A stretch of DNA of 64,000 bases, from assembly GCA_947478405.1 (NCBI GenBank), contig CANJVX010000004.1:1-64000 (forward strand), written 5' to 3'. The stretch comes from Beijerinckiaceae bacterium. GTDB taxonomy: Bacteria; Pseudomonadota; Alphaproteobacteria; Rhizobiales; Beijerinckiaceae. Each line of letters opens with the position of its first letter. Within the stretch, counting starts at the first letter, position 1. The position numbers and the translations under genes were made by a program. The notes below the pieces were generated by a model that worked only from the letters and a program-made list of their open reading frames with translations, did not search any database and was not told the DNA's origin. Positions 60,514 to 64,000 of this stretch are shown here, in pieces.

Positions 60514-61013
60514 GCGCGCAAGGCAGTCAGCATGGCTTCGATATAATCGCGCTCATGCGCAATCACGAGCATTTTGGCATAGGGACGCAAAGCTTTCAGC
60601 GAACGATCCACTGTATCTTGTTCATAGGAGCCCTGCGGCACGACAAGAGCAACCAGCGTCTTGTGATATTGCGTGCACAATTCTGCAATCACCGATACGG
60701 AAGCGGCATCTTCACCTGCGCCCGCAATCACCACCACGCAATCTGCATTGGCGATTTCGCCGACCAGATCGCTGGTGTGCCCTGCCAGATCATTCAGCCA
60801 GGCTTTCACATTATCGCCGCCCGATTGCTCAAAAGACAGCGACTTGAAGAAAGCAGCCCCATTCCAGGGCTGTTTGGAAATCTCATCAACGAGGCGCGCG
60901 GCCTCGGAATCCAGCGCAATCACTTTCACTGCGCGCGGCTTGGAATTGGGAGTCTGGATGCGAAAGCGAGCTTCTTGAGCGGTCGTAACGCGGGCCGATT
61001 CACTCAGGAGCAT
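60510..61013 (-). CDS. Hypothetical Rossmann-like protein
   Basis: The 167-residue soluble protein has an alternating strand-helix pattern: VKVIALDSEAARLVDEI, a glycine-poor nucleotide-like loop ADCVVVIAGAGEDAASVSVI, and LVALVVPQGSYEQDTV. The arrangement resembles a small nucleotide-binding fold but no known motif is complete. It is between the Rieske oxygenase and the two permease genes, with ATGA overlap to the latter. No function is assigned. Confidence 0.6.
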   Translation of the reverse strand: MLLSESARVTTAQEARFRIQTPNSKPRAVKVIALDSEAARLVDEISKQPWNGAAFFKSLSFEQSGGDNVKAWLNDLAGHTSDLVGEIANADCVVVIAGAGEDAASVSVIAELCTQYHKTLVALVVPQGSYEQDTVDRSLKALRPYAKMLVIAHERDYIEAMLTALRA

Positions 61014-61036
61014 GGGCTTGGTCCTTAATTGGTTAT

Positions 61037-61064
61037 CCCCTTCTCCCGCAAGCGGGAGAAGGGG
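61037..61064. repeat. Strong 13-bp-stem palindrome between oxygenase and downstream genes
   Basis: CCCCTTCTCCCGC and GCGGGAGAAGGGG separated by AA form a perfect inverted repeat 10 bases after the oxygenase stop. It is of a kind scattered in many rhizobial genomes. It may attenuate or stabilise the transcript between the oxygenase and the Rossmann-like gene. Confidence 0.75.
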
Positions 61065-61074
61065 AAGAGCTACC

Positions 61075-62361
61075 TTACACCGAAGTCTGCTTCACGCCGA
61101 CCTTTGCGATGAGAGCTTCCTTGGCAGCGTCCTTATAGGGCTGGTCCGGCGGCAGAATAACGGCGGCCGAACGCACCTTCATGTCTTCGACAGTACGGCC
61201 CGGAGGCAGTTCGCCCTTATCAGCCAAAGCCTTGGCTGCACGCATCAGACGATGGCGAGCCATGATGATCCCATTATCAGTGCCGACCAGATTTTCCTTG
61301 GTGCGATCGCAGATCGGCCCCATCGATTCCTGCAAGGATGCGTCCTGCATGCCGATGCCTTCAACACCCGAATAGGTGCGACCAGCCTTCTGTGCTTCAC
61401 GGTCAATGAGATAATCATTGTCCTTGTTGGCGAGTGGACGATAGGTGCCCGGAACGTAGCGCACATGAATGCCCTTGCCATCCTTCATCGCCTGACGCTC
61501 GTTGTCAGACAGCGGACGGGTCGGATGGTAATCGAAGCTCCAGGCCATGCAGGTTTCATCATCCATCGGCACCCAGAAATGGCCGTGGATCGGATGATCG
61601 CCGCGGGGGGGAACCATGGTGAAGCAAGGCATGACCCAAGGCGTGATGCGCCAGTAGAATTTGCCATCTTCCGCATTGCGACGCGCGCCGATAAAGAGAC
61701 CACCGGGGGCTTCGACAACTTCGAAGACAGGCTTGGAATCAGACAGATTATACTTGTTGCCAGCTGCGCCCTTGAACAAAGGATCATTGTTCAAGTCACC
61801 GCGATGCAGGAAGGACACGTGGCTCGAATCGATGCCGCCTTCCATAGCCTGCAGCCAGTTATTGTCCTGCAGACGCTTGGAGGTGAAGCTCTGGTTGAGC
61901 GGCACGGTGGCGAATTCCCACTCCGGCTCTGGCGGGGTCGACTCGGTCGGGCCCATATAGGTCCACAACACGCCACCCTTTTCGAGGAGCGGATAGGCCT
62001 TCAGCTTCACCTTCTTGGCATAGCCAGATTCGGCGGGCTCGGAGGGAACGTCGACGCACTGGCCTGACGTGTCGAACTTCCAGCCATGATAGGGGCAGCG
62101 CAAGCCGCATTCTTCATTGCGGCCGAACCAAAGCGACACACCGCGGTGGGCGCAGAATTCATCAATCAAGCCGAGTTTGCCTTCCGAATCACGGAACGCA
62201 ATCAAACGCTCAGAGAGCACTTTCACGCGCACCGGCGGGCAATCATTCTCGGGCAGCTCTTCAGAGAGCAGGATCGGCATCCAATAGCTGCGAAACAGCT
62301 CTCCCATCGGCGTGCCCGGACCCGTCTGGGTGACGAGTTCGTTCTGTTCTTTCTTCAGCAT
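61075..62361 (-). CDS. Rieske non-heme iron oxygenase, alpha subunit
   Basis: The 428-residue enzyme has a Rieske cluster site (C70-x-H72 in EFCAHRG, C89-xx-H92 in LRCPYHGWKF) and a catalytic domain with the mononuclear-iron segment AMEGGIDSSHVSFLHRGD. The closest pattern is phthalate 4,5-dioxygenase-like single-component oxygenases. It is divergent from the ferredoxin gene at 62560; the reductase begins at 63830. The substrate is probably an aromatic acid. ATG 62361 is the first in frame. Confidence 0.93.
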   Translation of the reverse strand: MLKKEQNELVTQTGPGTPMGELFRSYWMPILLSEELPENDCPPVRVKVLSERLIAFRDSEGKLGLIDEFCAHRGVSLWFGRNEECGLRCPYHGWKFDTSGQCVDVPSEPAESGYAKKVKLKAYPLLEKGGVLWTYMGPTESTPPEPEWEFATVPLNQSFTSKRLQDNNWLQAMEGGIDSSHVSFLHRGDLNNDPLFKGAAGNKYNLSDSKPVFEVVEAPGGLFIGARRNAEDGKFYWRITPWVMPCFTMVPPRGDHPIHGHFWVPMDDETCMAWSFDYHPTRPLSDNERQAMKDGKGIHVRYVPGTYRPLANKDNDYLIDREAQKAGRTYSGVEGIGMQDASLQESMGPICDRTKENLVGTDNGIIMARHRLMRAAKALADKGELPPGRTVEDMKVRSAAVILPPDQPYKDAAKEALIAKVGVKQTSV

Positions 62362-62559
62362 AACGCGCTCCCATGCTCGCCCCGAACCCGCGGATCCCGC
62401 CCTCTTCTAAAAGGCCCGGAATAAAGACCTGAAGGGCGTTGACCGCTGTCGGGACACTTGTTATTGAACCGGCCAGTTCCTTCATACGGAACGCTGTTCC
62501 GCAGCCGACCTGACCCTTTCCTAAATCAGGCGCGGTGAGACGTCAACGAGGAGTCCAAA

Positions 62560-62868
62560 ATGCCGCAAAGGATCGATTTGTGCAAAACCAACGATGTGGA
62601 CGAAGGCTCCGCTATCAAGGTGGAAACCGGCGACCTGGTTCTTGCCGTCTTTAACCTGAACGGCGCCTTTTATACCATGGATGACCTTTGCTCGCATGGT
62701 CCAGGCTCCCTGTCGGAAGGCCCTATCTGCGACGATGTTGTAGAATGCGATTTCCACAATGGGTCATTCAACATCAAGACCGGCGAAGTGGTCGATCCGC
62801 CCTGCATGATCCCGCAGAAGACCTATGCCACCAAGATCGACGGCGACACGGTCTATATCGAAGTCTGA
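62560..62868 (+). CDS. Rieske-type ferredoxin, oxygenase component
   Basis: This 102-residue ferredoxin has a Rieske site (C44-x-H46 in DLCSHGPGSL and C63-xx-H66 in VECDFHNGSF), the usual sizes for oxygenase electron-transfer ferredoxins. It likely passes electrons to the alpha subunit at 61075. The ATG at 62560 has GAGGAGT about 9 bases upstream (aacgaggagtccaaa). A terminator follows its stop. Confidence 0.95.
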   Translation: MPQRIDLCKTNDVDEGSAIKVETGDLVLAVFNLNGAFYTMDDLCSHGPGSLSEGPICDDVVECDFHNGSFNIKTGEVVDPPCMIPQKTYATKIDGDTVYIEV

Positions 62869-62875
62869 GTTCGAG

Positions 62876-62904
62876 AGGGCCGGCGCCACATGCCGGCCCT
62901 TTTC
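62876..62904 (+). terminator. Rho-independent terminator after the ferredoxin gene
   Basis: The stem AGGGCCGGC / GCCGGCCCT with loop GCCACAT is followed by TTTTC. It includes an ATG (62890) of the open frame, which therefore is not the start of the IclR gene. Confidence 0.85.
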
Positions 62905-62928
62905 ACTTGCCTCTTCCCGGACAAGCTC

Positions 62929-64000
<1,072 letters not shown>

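Noticed and set aside
60134..60847. Plus-strand 237-codon frame
   Set aside because: Antisense to the half-permease A and Rossmann-like genes, both of which overlap their neighbours by start/stop coupling.
62890..62928. Upstream start of the IclR gene at ATG 62890
   Set aside because: The ATG lies in the loop of the ferredoxin terminator hairpin.

Overview
The window is a chromosomal segment of an alphaproteobacterium, most likely of the order Hyphomicrobiales (Rhizobiales). The evidence is a C4-pathway 5-aminolevulinate synthase, a class I (archaeal-type) lysyl-tRNA synthetase, the double-length dCTP deaminase of this class, a PodJ-like polarity protein with GANTC and CtrA-like promoter sites, a SAM-II riboswitch ahead of metZ, and Bug-type (TctC) solute receptors. 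Most genes are GC-rich, with short ATGA overlaps and clear Shine-Dalgarno sites. No genus can be assigned from the sequence alone.

Bases 1-2050 are an accessory edge. They hold the start of an IS3-type transposase on the minus strand, a small XRE regulator, an AT-rich FkbM methyltransferase and a decayed second IS3 orfA behind a 34-bp tandem repeat. The edge ends in the 3' two-thirds of a tRNA-Thr(GGT), which looks like the att repeat of an integrated element. Core chromosome follows: small exported and membrane proteins and a possible sRNA (2.0-5.3 kb), then a carboxylate uptake and catabolism cluster (5.3-13.8 kb) with one TctAB permease, three TctC receptors, a bicupin, a LysR regulator and an isochorismatase-type hydrolase.

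From 13.9 to 29.6 kb come a RecD-like helicase, DedA, cyclopropane fatty acid synthase, hemA, an AbrB-family membrane protein, a large SSS-PAS-histidine kinase-receiver hybrid, and a beta-oxidation operon (acyl-CoA dehydrogenase, thiolase, hydratase/dehydrogenase) behind a MerR regulator and a perfect 24-bp palindrome. From 29.9 to 44.5 kb lie the PodJ-like gene and the four genes of the ligase-associated DNA repair set. These are split into helicase plus PdeM phosphoesterase (33.6-36.8 kb) and ATP-dependent ligase plus exonuclease (41.0-43.7 kb). The second pair is divergent from a LexA/CI-like S24 repressor with a palindrome in front of its ribosome binding site. Between them are a TPR methyltransferase, a hexanucleotide repeat tract, DUF952, pyrD, DUF6460 and an ErdR-like response regulator that could pair with the hybrid kinase.

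From 44.5 to 56.0 kb are housekeeping genes: lysK, dcd, metZ, a membrane glycosyltransferase, argE, apaG, a GNAT protein, a SCO-type copper protein with its small membrane partner, an MFS carrier, tRNA-Gly(CCC) and a 2H phosphoesterase. The last part (56.1-64.0 kb) is oxidative metabolism: a two-subunit molybdenum hydroxylase, then a Rieske oxygenase with a ferredoxin, an IclR regulator and the start of a ferredoxin-type reductase. Behind the oxygenase, on the same strand, is an unusual run of a Rossmann-like protein, two half-size COG0701-like permeases and a DUF6636 exported protein. A dispersed palindromic repeat with core CGTCATTGCGAG occurs at least five times between genes.
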